From Hedera helix (Eukaryota > Streptophyta > Magnoliopsida > Apiales > Araliaceae): a stretch of DNA of 64,000 nt. Position 1 is the stretch's first letter. Every line of letters begins with the position of its first letter. The notes beneath the pieces are model-generated. The model was given only the letters and a program-made list of their open reading frames with translations, was not told the DNA's origin and ran no database searches. Shown piece after piece: positions 10,648-23,319 of this stretch. The stretch spans positions 15,498,001 through 15,562,000 of the forward strand of contig OX359273.1 of assembly GCA_947179155.2 (NCBI GenBank), in the 5' to 3' direction. The position numbers were made by a program, and so were the translations under genes.

Positions 10648-11268
10648 ATGGCATCTGGAAATCAGGAGGTTAACTATGAAATTACCGAAACAAATGTAGC
10701 TGCAAAACAAGAGGCGACGAATAATCTTCTTACAAACTCAGAGTTGAATCATTTGCCTAAGGCAAAAATTATGCGTGTTCTATCCAGTAAGGATGAAGGT
10801 GAAAGCTCTGCTACAGTCGTTCCAGATCCATTCTTAGAAGCAATTAAAGGAAGTAACGAACTTGCGGAAATTATTGCCTTTAATTTACTCACTAATTGGG
10901 AGAGTGATATTACCTGGTTATGCTCTATAACAAAGGATCAGAATATATGGACTTTTCATATTAGTCTTTGGGATTTATGGTGTTCCAGCTATGATTTTCA
11001 AGATTATTTAAAAATGATGTTTCTATACTTTTGGGCGCTACAATTTAGAGGAATTCAGGTTAAGTTAGTCACTATCGTGGAAACTGCAGTCTATCGAAAA
11101 TACTATTTTAATGGAAATCATTGGTACCTTACTACTGATGAAGTTGATGAACCCGAGAAACAGTTTGCTAGAAAATTATTCAGTGGTATTCCCATGGTTG
11201 AAATACGTGAAGATCCGAATGAAGTATTCGGGATTCGATTTGACGATAACAGTCAAGAAACCGAATGA
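10648..11268 (+). CDS. Unrecognised 206-aa ORF in the gag position of element C
   Basis: Intact ORF starting about 190 bp after the primer binding site, with a good ATGG start context. This is where gag belongs, but I see no CCHC zinc knuckle and no recognisable capsid (retrotrans_gag) pattern. It is rich in Trp and aromatic residues in the middle (about residues 85-130), with an acidic, polar N-terminus and an acidic C-terminus. No signal peptide or clear membrane helix is visible. It ends where the protease begins, one frame over (a +1 shift would join them). The usual Tekay-type gag is larger and carries the zinc knuckle, so this may be a truncated and diverged gag, a replacement, or captured sequence. 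I cannot assign a function. Lack of stops in a young element suggests it could still be translated. Confidence 0.7.
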   Translation: MASGNQEVNYEITETNVAAKQEATNNLLTNSELNHLPKAKIMRVLSSKDEGESSATVVPDPFLEAIKGSNELAEIIAFNLLTNWESDITWLCSITKDQNIWTFHISLWDLWCSSYDFQDYLKMMFLYFWALQFRGIQVKLVTIVETAVYRKYYFNGNHWYLTTDEVDEPEKQFARKLFSGIPMVEIREDPNEVFGIRFDDNSQETE

Positions 11269-11926
11269 GGTGATAACCGGTAAGCTATTCATAAATTCTC
11301 GTGAAGTCTATGCCATATTAGATACTGGCTCTATCCACTCTTTTATCCCACCTATATGTACTCAACGTTTAAATTTGACTATTGAAAACTTAAATCTTGT
11401 CTTATCAGTTGAAACCTCATTGGGAGAAATACCTATTACATTTACTATCTATAAATCTTGCCTAGTTCAAATCAACAACCTCACATTACCTGTTGACCTT
11501 ATTTCTTTGGAGATGCGTGAATTTGATGTGATTTTAGGAATTGATTGGTTGACTACCCATCATGCTAAAATTGATTGTTTTCATAAGATTATTAGTTTTC
11601 ATATTCCTAATCAACCTGTCATGCAAATTCAAGCAACTAAACCATTGAAATCTATAACTGTTATTTCTAGCCATAAAGCCATTCGTTTATTGAAAAACGG
11701 ATGTCAAGCCTTTTTAGCTCATGTCACTGATTTGAACAAAAACACGTCAAACTTGAATGATATTCCCATTGTTAATGAGTTTCCTGACGTTTTTTTCTGA
11801 GGAACTTTCTGGCTTACCCCAAACCGTGAAATTGAATTCTATATCGATCTTGAACCCGGCACTAAGCCCATTTTTAAAGTCCCATACCAAATGGCCCCCA
11901 TAGAACACCAAGAGTTGAAAGTTTAA
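11262..11926 (+). pseudogene. pol: Broken pol 5' part: aspartic protease and start of reverse transcriptase
   Basis: The frame is open to 11800 and encodes a retroviral-type aspartic protease. Catalytic motif LDTGS lies at about 11318-11332 and the downstream DVILGIDWL motif at about 11528-11554. The reverse transcriptase linker begins (NEFPDVF), then the frame shifts at a T-run (11790-11796) with a stop at 11798-11800. It is restored a few codons on and reads the conserved N-terminal segment (EIEFYIDLEPGTKP), then meets a TAA at 11924. The reverse transcriptase palm, including the YxDD catalytic site, is absent. Protease and the following RNase H-integrase share one reading frame, so an ancestral single pol frame was broken by one deletion and small indels. 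Confidence 0.88.
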
Positions 11927-14014
11927 TTACTAGATATCGGTATCATTCATTCTAGTACAAAACTTATATCGAGCGAGGAATGCGAGAAGAGTTTTCAAGA
12001 ACTCAAGAGGAGACTTGTTTCAGCTCCTGTTCTGACCATACCATCAGGATCAGGAGAATTTGTTATCTACAGCGATGCTTCTGGCAAAGGTCTAGGCTGT
12101 GTCCTTATGCAACATGGAAAGGTTATAGCCTATACCTCTCGACAACTCAAAGATTATGAGAAAAATTATCCTACTCATGATCTAGAGTTGGCAGCAGTCG
12201 TTTTCGCGTTGAAGATCTGGAGACACTACTTGTACGGAGAAAAAGTGGATATCTATACGGATCATAAAAGTCTCAAGTATTTCTTCACCCAGAAGGAACT
12301 CAACATGCGACAACGACGTTGGCTTGAGCTGTTAAAGGATTATGACCACACAATCCAGTATCACCCGGGAAAGGCGAACGTTGTAGCTGACGCTTTGAGC
12401 AGAAAATTTTATGCAAGTACAAGTGCACTGCTGACAACACAAAAGTGTATTTTGTACGACTTGCAAAAGATGGAGATAGAGCTAAAGACGTCAGGGACCC
12501 GCTCGAAGATTGCTCACGTGCGAGTAGAACAAACTTTAATCGATAAAATTAAAGCTGCTCAAGCTACCGATCCGGAACTGATAAACATGATAAAGAAAGT
12601 ACAAGAAGGTGCCATTCCCGAAGCAAGAATCGACGAGAAAGGAATACTTCGAGTCAACTCTCGACTCTGTGTTCCTAACGATCCTGAATTAAAGCATAAA
12701 ATCATGATGGAGGCACACAACACGCCGTTTGCAATCCACCCAGGAGGTACCAAGATGTATCGAGATCTTCGACATATATTTTGGTGGAACAATATGAAAA
12801 GAGAGATTGCGGAGTTTATCTCAAGGTGCCTAACTTGTCAACGTGTCAAGGCAGAACATCAAGTTCCTAAAGGTCCATTACAATCACTTGAAGTTCCCGA
12901 ATGGAAGTGGGAACACGTCAATATGGACTTCGTGACGGGTCTTCCAAAAGTTTCTCAAGGCTTAGATGCAATTTGGGTGATCGTAGATAGATTGACCAAA
13001 TCTGCTCATTTCTTGCCTATACGAGAAAACTTTTCACTTGAACGTCTTGCCGGTATGTACATAAATGAGATCGTGAGATTGCATGGCATGCCAGTTTCCA
13101 TAATTTCTGATCGAGATCCTAGATTCACTTCACGCTTTTGGATCAGTTTACAAAAAGCTATGGGCACTGAACTACGTTTTAGTTCTGCATACCATCCTCA
13201 AACGGACGGACAATCGGAAAGGACGATCCAGACCCTCGAAGATTTTTTGAGACTTTGTGTATTAGACTTCAAAGGAAGTTGGGATAAGTACTTGCCGTTG
13301 GTGGAATTTTCTTACAACAACAGTTACCAAGCAAGCATAGGCATGGCTCCATTCGAGGCATTGTATGGAAGGAAGTGTCGCTCTCCAATATGTTGGAATG
13401 AGGTAGGAGAAGCAAAATTGTTGGGACCCGAGTTGGTACGCTTGACGACCGAAAAGATCCAAATGATCCGACAACGAATACAGACCGCACAAGAACGACA
13501 AAAGAGTTATGCTGATCTTCATCGGAGAGACGAAAATTTCAACGTCGGAGATCATGTATTCTTACGTGTTTCTCCATGGAAAGGGGTTACGAGATTCGGA
13601 AAGAGAGGAAAGCTCAACCCTCGATTTATTGGCCCATTTGAAATCCTCGATCGAATAGGAACCGTAGCCTACAGACTAGCCCTACCACCAAGTATGTCTC
13701 GCATCCATAACGTTTTTCACATATCTATGTTACGTAAATATGTGAAGGACCCAAACCACGTCATTGAGTTAGAACCAGACGTTATAGCAGAGGATTTAAC
13801 ATACGAGGAGGTACCTGTTAAGATCCTGGATATGAAGGAGCAGATCCTACGCTCAAAGGTTATACCTCAAGTTAAGGTTTTATGGAGGAACCAAGATACT
13901 GAGGAAATGACCTGGGAGCTAGAATCTGAGATGAAATCTAAGTATCCTTACCTCTTCGATATGTCAGGTACGTCAATTTCGGGGACGAAATTTCATAAGG
14001 AGGGGATGTTGTAA
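11927..14014 (+). pseudogene. pol: pol 3' part: RNase H, integrase, chromodomain-like tail (open, 635 aa from first Met)
   Basis: Open from 11927; the first ATG is at 12107. The deletion junction lies near 11955-11975, where the reverse transcriptase start is joined directly to RNase H (EECEKSFQELKRRL). Numbered from the ATG: RNase H residues 1-100 with E27, D52 and D95, and its first Asp just upstream in YSDAS. Integrase zinc finger H204, H211, C241, C244. Catalytic triad D274, D335, E371, so D-D(35)-E. GPY/F module about 506-527. Chromodomain-like tail about 566-617, of the Tekay/Del kind, which guides integration to heterochromatin in related chromoviruses. The stop is in the first bases of the 3' LTR. 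All integrase catalytic residues are kept, so this part could be functional if expressed, but it has lost its polymerase. Confidence 0.92.
13997..14009 (+). other. Polypurine tract of element C
   Basis: AAGGAGGGGA followed by TGT, directly before the 3' LTR. A CGGGGACGAAATT motif lies about 15 bp upstream, as in elements A and B. Confidence 0.88.
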
Positions 14015-17000
14015 GACCCCGAATTTTATGAAATACAAAATTTAATTTTTCTTCATATATATATTTTTTTTTTGAAACAGTAAGTGGTTAAATTAACAAA
14101 ATTGAAAGTTAAGGATGTTATGTGCAAATTTTATTTTGTCGGACAATATTCGCTTTGTCGGGGAATATTCGTTTGGTCGGGGAATATTCGTGCCGTACGA
14201 CGGCGCCGAAATAATAAATTATTGGTGGACCCCACAACGGAATATTTGTCGGATATAGAAAACGACATAAGTAACCTTTTTAAATAAAAATAGTCAACGG
14301 AACTGTTAAAATACCGGTGATAAAAGAATAGTAGCATACGGTAGTTTATGGTATTTTCTGTAGCACACGGTACTCTACAGTAACACACGGTATTGCATAG
14401 TGTCTCATATTATTGGTCTGATAATTGACACCGTAACTGTTACGCATCATTTCATCGATAATTGTCACTGCATAATATTTTATATTATCAATTCAATAAT
14501 TGTTGTTACACAGTATTTTGCATTATTGATTTAATAATTGTCATTACACTGTATTTTATATCATTGAGTCAATAATTGTTGTTGCACTGTTTTTAAAATT
14601 ATTGAACCTAATAATTGTCACAGTAACATATGCACAGTAATTCACATTATTGAATCAATAATTGTCATTACACAGTAACGTATGCTTTATTTTACATTAT
14701 TGTTATCTCTATTATGATGTTATTTAAACAGTTGTATTTCATTAATTTATTGACTTGATATCTAAGAGCTAACTATACTGTATTTATAACAATTAGTCAT
14801 AATAATTGAATTGATAAAGTTATTTGTTTATAATATAAAGTTAGGTGATTATTAGGTGATATGAAATGAATGGTGTAGATTAAAGTGTGAATTATTGTTG
14901 AATAATTGAATTGATTTGTTTATAATATAAAGTTAGGTGATTATTAGGTGATATGAAATGAATGGTGTAGATTAAAGTGTGAATTATTGTTGAATAATTA
15001 AATTGATTTGTTTATAATATAAAGTTAGGTGATTATTAGGTGATATGAAATGAATGGTGTAGATTAAAGATAATATAATATTTGAAATGGATGGTGTAGA
15101 TTAAAAGATGATCTTTAAATGAATGGTTTAGATTAAATGAATGATAAGATTTTTTGCTATAAATAGAAGCCTTAACTTAAGGATTTTTCATAAACTTCCT
15201 TACTTGTTATTTCTTTCTCTCTCTAAATACTTTTTGTGAAATTTTCTCTAAGTGTGCTTAAGTCATCTTGAGTATTTGTGAAGATCTATAAGTATACGTG
15301 TACTGTTCAAGTTAATCAAACCTGCTACGGTAAGGGATACCATCTTTTTCATCTTCCATTATTCAAACATACTATGGTAAGGGATTATCATTATTTGATT
15401 CTCGATAATAATATTGTTTCTTCCTTACTCATAAGACGTGCCTTTTATTTTCATGTATTAAATTGTGGGAATAACCTTACGGAGCGGATTGCCGCCTGTT
15501 GGTGAATAACCTTTCGTATTCATTCATTATTAATCTCTGAGAATAACCTTACGGAGCGGATTGCCGCCTGTTTGGTGAATAACTCTTTGTACTCAAATTC
15601 TATTAAATTGTGGGAATAACCTTACGGAGCGGATTGCCGCCTGTTGGTGAATAACCTTTCGTATTCATTCATTATTAATCTCTGAGAATAACCTTACGGA
15701 GCGGATTGCCGCATGTTTGGTGAATAACTCTTTGTACTCAAATTCTATTAAATTGTGGGAATAACCTTACGGAGCGGATTGCCGCCTGTTGGTGAATAAC
15801 CTTTCGTATTCATTCATTATTAATCTCTGAGAATAACCTTACGGAGCGGATTGCCGCCTGTTTGGTGAATAACTCTTTGTACTCAAATTCTATTAAATTG
15901 TGGGAATAACCTTACGGAGCGGATTGCCGCCTGTTGGTGAATAACCCTTGTATTAATTTCCTTCACCTTTTGTTAATCAAACCTGCTACGATAAGGGATA
16001 TTATTTTCTTTCATACTCCTAAATCGAAATTTATTATGGAACTATTGCTTCTATAATTCCTGAAAATATTATATGTTCCATAATAGTTGAACTTCATTAT
16101 TTCAACTGAACCTTCCTATTTACGTGAACATTTCTATTGAATTGTAACCGTTATTCTGAACTGTGGATCTTGAATTTCACTCCACATCATGTTGACAATT
16201 TGGACATTATTTGAATCTGTACAAAGTAAACTTCCGATACTTATTGTTATCCTATTTCTTCTGTTCATCATTTATATCATTCTAATCATCCAAAAATCAA
16301 GCTGTTGTGAATATCTGTGGCCGGGGGCACAGATGTGATATATTTGTTGAACAGATGATAGGTTAAAGGCGATATAATAGGTTAAAGGCGATACATCTGT
16401 TCGGTGTCTTTTATGGCACGTGGTGAATGTTCTCTTTGGCCCGTAGTGCAAAGATGAACTGTTGTTTGGTATGATTATGACCAAAGGCTGAATCTGGTAT
16501 AATCATGACCGTTGGTGTTATATTGAATGTCTTTGGCCCGTAGTGCAAAGATGAACTGTTGATCTGCATGATTATGATCAGGAACTGTGAATTTGTATTA
16601 TCTTGACTAATGATATTTCAGATGATAAAAGTTGATGATGTTTTTCCTAAAAAGAGAACCGAGTGGACATTATAGTCTGCATTATTCTTCTAATAGATTA
16701 CTCATTCCGCTGCTATTATTGATCTGAACGTTGTTTAAGAATTTAACTGCAGTTTTTGATATAAACCTTGTAGTCTATTGTATTCTATCAAGAACTCAGC
16801 TGTTGAAGACTAATGATAATTTATTCGTCATTATCTTAGTCATGATATTCTTTACTGGGCTATTTGAGCTCACACTTTCTTTTGTTCCATTGTTTTTCAA
16901 CAGGAGATGAAAACATAACAGGGTCTAGCCGGGGAATGGAGTGAGGGTCCGAGGAATAGTTATCATAGTCTTCACGTTTTGTAAAATAGTGTGGCAATAA

Positions 17001-17129
17001 TAGTGAAGACTTAGTTGTGTATTATTATACACTGTATTGTTGTACGTTGTACTTTGTTGTAATAATTTTGTTGTAGTCTTTTGACGACTCAAGTTTGGGC
17101 TGTGTGGGCCCAGATTTGGGGGCGTCACA
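14010..17129 (+). repeat. 3' LTR of element C
   Basis: 3,120 bp, nearly identical to the 5' LTR. Each repeat set and the stem-loops recur 6,685 bp from the first copy. The TATA box is at 15158-15165 and could drive readthrough into LTR D, which lies in the opposite orientation. Confidence 0.95.
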
Positions 17130-18427
17130 CACTAGCCCCTAGGAGGGCTGTTCAACACGTTTCTATACTTAGAAAAATTTTCAGAATTTTAAAACTCAAC
17201 TTTTGCAACTTTGTGATTTTTGGCCAATTGCTTCAAAACTCAATTCCAACACTTGACATAGTTCACATAGGCCATAAATGACATGTCCCAACTTTCAAAA
17301 CCATAAAATTTCGCACGAGGCGACTTTTGTCCGTTAAACTCCATTTCGATTCGAAACGATCGATTTCGATCGTTCGAATCGCCATTTCGCTCAAATTCAA
17401 ATCCGTTGAATTCCAAAATAACCTAGACACGTGTATTATCATAACCATGAGTCATTTGACTCCATTTCATCTTTAATTCCTCAAAATTGCCAAAAATCAC
17501 CTATGACTTGGATTTTCATAAAACTTTCCAAACTTTTCAAAATTCAAACTTAAGCTCACTTGACACTTTGATCTCCAAACATCACATGGGCTAACATATA
17601 TACATTTAATGACTTCATAGGTCTTTATAACTTCCATATGCACACCCAAGTGCACTTTACAGATTATTACGTAGTCTACACACAAAGTATAGCCTAATAT
17701 TGTATTTTCCTTTACAAAAACATACTTTCAACCTTTCATGATTCTTTTAGGCTATCTAGCATGAAATTTATGCATACATCTTACATGTTCAACCTTCTTA
17801 GTTAGGTTCTTATCACATCTAGCAACACATAACATATAATCCTTCATGAATCATAGCTTAATACTATACTTTTCTTAACAAAGCATGCTTACCTTCCATT
17901 TATGAATCTTTAAAGCCATTTACTACAAAATTTCTCATACTTCTCTCATGATTATCCTTTCTAACTAAGGTTTCATCAAAACCATGCACATATAACACAT
18001 GATTCTCCATAATCCATGCATTTTAGCTTGAAAAATACAAGAATAGTACACCACCTTTGATCTAACAACCTTGAGCTTAGGGTTTCATAACACAACTCAC
18101 ATATAAAACACATAACTCATATAATCTTTACATCTAGACATTAATCCATACATGGCTACTCTTATTCTTGAATTTGAACACTTAAATGCTAAGTTTTCAA
18201 GGTTAGAACTTTATATACCTTCTTTGAGTTGTCTTCCTTCTTGCTTTGAACCTTCTAAAGGTTAATCACCTCACTTTGATAGCTTTGTATGCTTCTTTTG
18301 AATAATTTCCAGCAATTCTCTTGCACTCTTGGCAAACCCTAGCTTCTCCCTTTTCTTTCTCTCTTGAGAGCTCTCTTATTAGCCACTTACTGAAAACTTT
18401 CGAATGAAAAAGAAATGACCAAGCTAG

Positions 18428-18438
18428 CTTAATATATA
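18428..18438 (-). promoter_or_regulatory. TATA-like box of LTR D
   Basis: TATATATTAAG on the minus strand. Downstream (lower coordinates) is a GAGAGAAAG-rich leader near 18345-18375, then a donor-like AAG|GTATAT at 18219/18218. Confidence 0.55.
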
Positions 18439-19629
18439 CAAATTATATACATATGTAAGTTGGTCAAATTCCTCCAACAACTAACTCATATTTGGTTAGC
18501 TTAACTTTGTATGGTTAGGGATATTAAGGACATTACACTTTACAAAATAAGGGCTTAATGGTCATTACATCACTCTAGGACACATATGTTATTTTTCAAC
18601 TTGTCAAGGACATCCTTGTCTTTATGCACAAATTCTAGGAAATTTAATCCAATAAAATCATAACTTATTCATTTTAAACCAATTTAAGTCCTTTTCGGTC
18701 CAAATTCGTTTTCATAACCTTTAACTTTATTCTAGCATCAATTTATCAACAATTGGTTCGTCCCATATCACTTGTCACACTTTGAACATTAAATTTCCTT
18801 AATTAATAATAATAATTCATAACCTTTGTCAATTTGTATAATATCTATCCTTAATTATCTACGAACCCTTTTCGGTTCCTAATTCAATCTATTCCACTTT
18901 CCGATATCTCAATTAGTCATCATACTCACTTTTTCCATAAAACGCTTCCTCAAGAAGCGAACCTCGACCGGATTACCAAAATCCATCACCATTAATCATT
19001 TTTCACACCTTTGATCATTTTACGATCTTTACGTCTTTAACCTTATTTTCATAACACACTTAACATTAATTCTCAACATACAGACCATCTACGTCCCTTC
19101 TACTCACATTTGAGCATATTACCTTTTTATCTTTACATATCATATCACGACTATCTTACTTCAATCATCTAAAATAAATTCCTCATTTCCCTTTCTCCCA
19201 ACATTAATTCACTATTTCTTTATCCAATAAATACATACCTATTCATTCATATTCATGTACCCAAGCTATCACCTTCTGACACAACAGTGTCCTATACTAT
19301 CTTCTTTCAAATTGCCTTAATGTAGGCATTACAATCAATTATTCATCTTAAATTCCTTATAACTTCAACACATTAAAATCATCAATCTTATTATCTCATT
19401 AAATCTCTATCTTGAATCCTTCTTTTTCTATCTTACCAAATATACATATATACATACATTCAACCTACCACATAGGTCATATATAACACATTGATCAAAT
19501 AATAATTCTTATTTAATCTCTCCTTATTACTTTATGTCCTTCATAATTAGGTTTTAGCTGCTAACCTTTACATAATTAATCATGATCCTTATTTAGAATT
19601 TCTGAAAAATCCTGGGGCGTTACAAAACC

Positions 19630-19677
19630 TCCAATACTTTTTTGATTAGGTCTGAACAATGTTCACTTATCTCTACA
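19630..19677 (-). mobile_element. Continuation of element A internal remnant
   Basis: 48 bp between the target copy of LTR D and inverted satellite block S2. It continues the sequence left of D at 5625. Its right edge is an inversion breakpoint. Confidence 0.5.
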
Positions 19678-20281
19678 CAAATAGGTGAATTAGAGTCATA
19701 GTACTTCGTTATACATCGGTTAGCCTCAAAAGGAGCAATCTTATCACTCTCGCATTGATAACAATGCGTACAACGCACACAAGTCTTCATTTTAGGAAAC
19801 TTGCTTTTCGTTTCGTTATTTCCTAAAAATATGCAAACAAATAGGTGCTTAAGAGTCATATTGCTTTGTTATACATCGGTTAGCCTCAAAAGGGACAATC
19901 CTATCACTCTCGCATTGAAAACAATGCGTACAACGCACACAAGTCTTCACTTGAGGTAACTTGGTATTCGTTTCGATATTTCCTCAAATTTTGCAAATAG
20001 ATAGGTGAATTAGAGTCATAGTATTTCGTTATACATCGGTTAGCCTCCAAAAGAGCAATCCAATCACTCTCGCATTGATAACAATGCGTACAACGCACAC
20101 AAGTCTTCATTTGAGGAAACTTGCTTTTCGTTTCGTTTTTTCCTCAAAATATGCAAACAAGTAGGTGATTAAGAGTCATATTACTTCGTTATACATCGGT
20201 TAGCCTCAAAAGGGGCAATCCTATTACTCTCGCATTGAAAACAATGCATACAATGCACACAAGTGTTCACTTGAGGGAACT
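19678..20281 (-). repeat. 160-bp satellite, inverted block S2 (about 3.8 monomers)
   Basis: Same family as S1, in reverse orientation; it is the only inverted satellite block in the window. Both monomer kinds are present. It ends with GAACT (20277-20281), the target site of LTR A2. Confidence 0.96.
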
Positions 20282-22497
20282 TGTAATATCCCACCTATTT
20301 CCAAAGTGATCTAAGAAGATCTAACCAAGGTTGTCAATTCAAAACCTAAGATAGATTGCTCAAGCATACCTTGAGCTATCTGAAAGAATATATACGACTC
20401 GAATCTACGCTCGTGTACACCTAAAAGGTTAAAAATCTTTAACCTAATTTGTGTTATGTGATTAGTAAAGCTTGAATTGAGCTTTTAAATGTGTTGTATG
20501 AATTATCTATGTGTAGGATTTTTGTGTTTTGGTTCAAGTAGTTAACCTTAACACTTATTAAAAATCAGAAGTCAATTTAGGGCAAAAACCTAAATTGGAA
20601 AAAGAGTTAAAACCTAAACCCTAACCCTATGGTCTAAACCCTAGAAAATAACCTAGGCCCTTGAGCAAAATGTGAAGGTCAAATTGACATTCCATTTCAA
20701 GATTCAACCTTCCCACGATTTGAAAACACGTAACAGTCAATAAAAGTTTTTCTCGAAAAACGTGTAAAAGCACTATTCACGAGGTGACATTTTTCATTCG
20801 TTTTACTGTTTCTTTCATCTGTAGGACTTCTTACATTTCACAACATAATGATAATATGAGGTTTAGATGTCAGAGAACCAATAAAATTTTCTGGGGAAAA
20901 AGACAAAAAAGACACGATTTACGAGAAAACGTTTGTCGTCTTTTTGAACGTTCTTTTCAATGTTTGGACTTTTTCCATTTCACGATATAGCATTTATACG
21001 GGGAATAGATACCAGGGAGCCACTGATATTTTTCCCAAAATAAAATGTAAAACGCTCTTCAAACGAAAACGCTTTCCGTTTTTTATCAAACCGTTGATGG
21101 ATACAGTGTTTGTATGCAAGATCGTTGCGTAATAATCAATAAAATATTTTCTCGAAAAGTATGTCAGGAATAAGACGAGATAGGGAAAAGACAAAAATAA
21201 ATATTATTTTTGACTTTTTGGTCGTCTAACCATTTTCTGAGAAATGGTCGCCAAAAACACTATTCACTGAAAAACGTGTCAAGTCTTTTGGACTTTTCAC
21301 TTTATAGAAAAGTGTTTATTCGGAACAAAACTCAGTAATATCAAAATTTTAAATCAGAATAAGTTAACCATTTAGTTGGAATCAGACTGTTATATAATTA
21401 AACTGCTAATTCATCCGTGTTATTTTCATCAAACGGAACACGAGATAAGTTAACATTAAATTTGAATAATCAAATTTATGAGATTAATACCTAATTATAT
21501 TATTCCATTATAATTAGTGTCTAGAATGAAAGAAATTTATCAATCACGTAGCCCGGTAGGTGTATTTGGGAAAAATATACGGAAGATTATCCGAGATTAA
21601 TTCAAGAAAAGCTTTGAGGGTCAAACGAAACATCATATTAATACTGTATGATGTATTTTATGAATAAAATATGTATAACTAATTAAAACTTAAATTACTA
21701 ATGCGAAATATTTTAAATTAATCGCACGCGATTTATCCGATATACAGAAGTCGGAAGAAAGAGCTCACCAAGCTTGCTTTGGAAGCTAAAAGAAGTGTAT
21801 TGGAGAAGCTTTATTAAGCTTGTTCAAGAAGCTTGGTCTTAATGACCTAAATACCCTAACTTTGAAAGTCCTAAAAATAGAAGGCTTAAGTTCATTAGTT
21901 CTTTACCATTTTGAATGCTAAAGAGCAAATATAGAGAGAGTTCTTGTGAGACAAGAATCGATTGCAAAGAAATAGTTAAAGCTTGCAATAATAAAAGGTA
22001 CGATTCTTAGTTATTGTAATGTTTATTTTTACCGACGAGGCTCAAGAACATAAGTCGTAGCCATGTACGATTTTTCGTTCTCCGTGTTCCTTATGACTTG
22101 AGCAAGTCGTTGTTATGTTAAATTTCATTTCATAGCTTAAAGTTCAAGAACATACGTCGTATCCATGTACGGTTTATCCGTTCTCCGTGTTCTTCGTATG
22201 TTCTAAAGTATTATTATAAATTGTTATAATTAAGTAAACAAGTCGTTATAATGACCAAAATTTGTCAATTATTAAGTGTTATAATCACAAATGTAAGCAG
22301 TTATAATGCTCAAATTATTTCAAGTATGAAATCCAAAAGCTCAAGAACATAAGTCGTTACCATGTACGATTTATCATTCTTCGTGTGTTCTTGAGCAAAA
22401 GTCATAATTTCTACATAAGTAGGTTTATGATTTGGTAATTTAGTGTTATGGGATGATGAAACATGATGGCCTTGCTAATTAATGCTTGTGGCATCAA
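20282..22497 (+). mobile_element. LTR A2, 3'-truncated
   Basis: Plus-strand LTR starting TGTAATATCCCACC directly after target GAACT. It keeps U3 and the first part of the transcribed region, and breaks off near 22497 where it meets satellite (A3 continues GGCATCAAGTTTTAG at this point). It has the A1 subtype of U3 and shares the A1 target sequence in complementary orientation, so it is likely the 5' LTR of the element whose 3' LTR is A1. The TATA position reads CTAAAAATAG (21871), a degraded box. The long-intron donor AAAAG|GTACGA is kept (21997/21998). Confidence 0.9.
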
Positions 22498-23319
22498 AGG
22501 CTAACCGATGTATAACGAAGTAATATGACTCTAATTCACCTAGTTCTTTTCAAATTTTGAGAAAATATCGAAACGAATAACAAGTTTCCTCAAATGAAGA
22601 CTTGTGTGCGTTGTACGCATTGTTTTCAATGCGAGAGTGATAGGATTGCCCATTTTGAGGCTAACCGATGTATAACGAAGTAATATGACTCTTAATCACC
22701 TATTTGTTTGCATATTTTGAGGAAATAACGAAACGAAAAGCAAGCTTCCTCAAATGAAGACTTGTGTGCGTTGTACGCATTGTTTTCAATGCGAGAGTGA
22801 TAGGATTACTCCTTTTGAGGCTAACCGATGTATAACAAAGTAATATGACTCTAATTCACCTTGTTCTTTTCAAATTTTGAGGAAATATCAAAACGAATAG
22901 CAAGTTTCCTCAAATGAAGAATTGTGTGCATTGTACGCATTGTTTTTAATGCGAGAGTGATAGGATTGCTCTTTTTGAGGCTAACTGATGTATAACAAAG
23001 TAATATGACTCTAATTCACCTAGTTCTTTTCAAATTTTGAGGACTTATCGAAATGAATAGCAAGTTTCCTCAAATGAAGACTTGTGTGCATTGTACGCAT
23101 TGTTTTCAATGCGAGAGTGATAGGATTGCTCCTTTTGAGGCTAACCGATGTATAACGAAGTACTATGACTCTAATTCACCTATCTCTTTGCAAAATTTAA
23201 AGAAATATCGAAACGAATAGCAAGTTCCCTCAAGTGAAGACTTGTGTGCGTTGTACGCATTGTTTTCAATGCGAGAGTGATAGGATTGCTCCTTTTGAGG
23301 CTAACCAAAGTATAACAAA
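22498..23319 (+). repeat. 160-bp satellite, block S3 (about 5 monomers)
   Basis: Direct orientation as in S1. The left edge is the A2 breakpoint. The right edge is a junction inside a monomer (after TATAACAAA) with the truncated LTR F1. Confidence 0.96.

Larger units (their letters stand above)
7325..17129 (+). mobile_element. Element C: full-length Tekay/Del-like chromovirus, recent, defective
   Basis: A 9,805-bp LTR retrotransposon with target duplication CACTA (7320-7324 and 17130-17134). LTRs are 3,120 bp each (7325-10444 and 14010-17129), start TGTAAGACCCC and end GGGGGCGTCACA. The internal region is 3.57 kb with, in order, an iMet-type primer binding site, an unrecognised ORF in the gag position, a protease, a broken reverse transcriptase start, RNase H, integrase, a chromodomain-like tail and a polypurine tract. 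The domain order and tail fit the Tekay/Del lineage. I counted seven LTR substitutions by eye, so it inserted recently. It lacks the reverse transcriptase core and cannot be autonomous as it stands. Confidence 0.95.
5631..19624 (-). mobile_element. Solo LTR D, split by element C
   Basis: Minus-strand LTR starting TGTAACGCCCCAGG at 19624 and ending GGGCTGTTACA at 5631. Target duplication AAACC is present on both sides (5626-5630 and 19625-19629). Without element C and its duplicated target, the LTR is about 4.18 kb (5631-7324 plus 17135-19624). No primer binding site, polypurine tract or internal region is present, so it is a solo LTR left by LTR-LTR recombination. It sits in the internal remnant of element A. 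A TATA-like TATATATTAAG (18428-18438), a donor AAG|GTATAT (18219/18218) and a GC-AG module (6346-6582) give it the same plan as LTRs A, B and F. Confidence 0.9.

Noticed and set aside
12559..12792. Minus-strand ORFs across pol of element C (also 13262-13555)
   Set aside because: Shadows of the RNase H-integrase frame.
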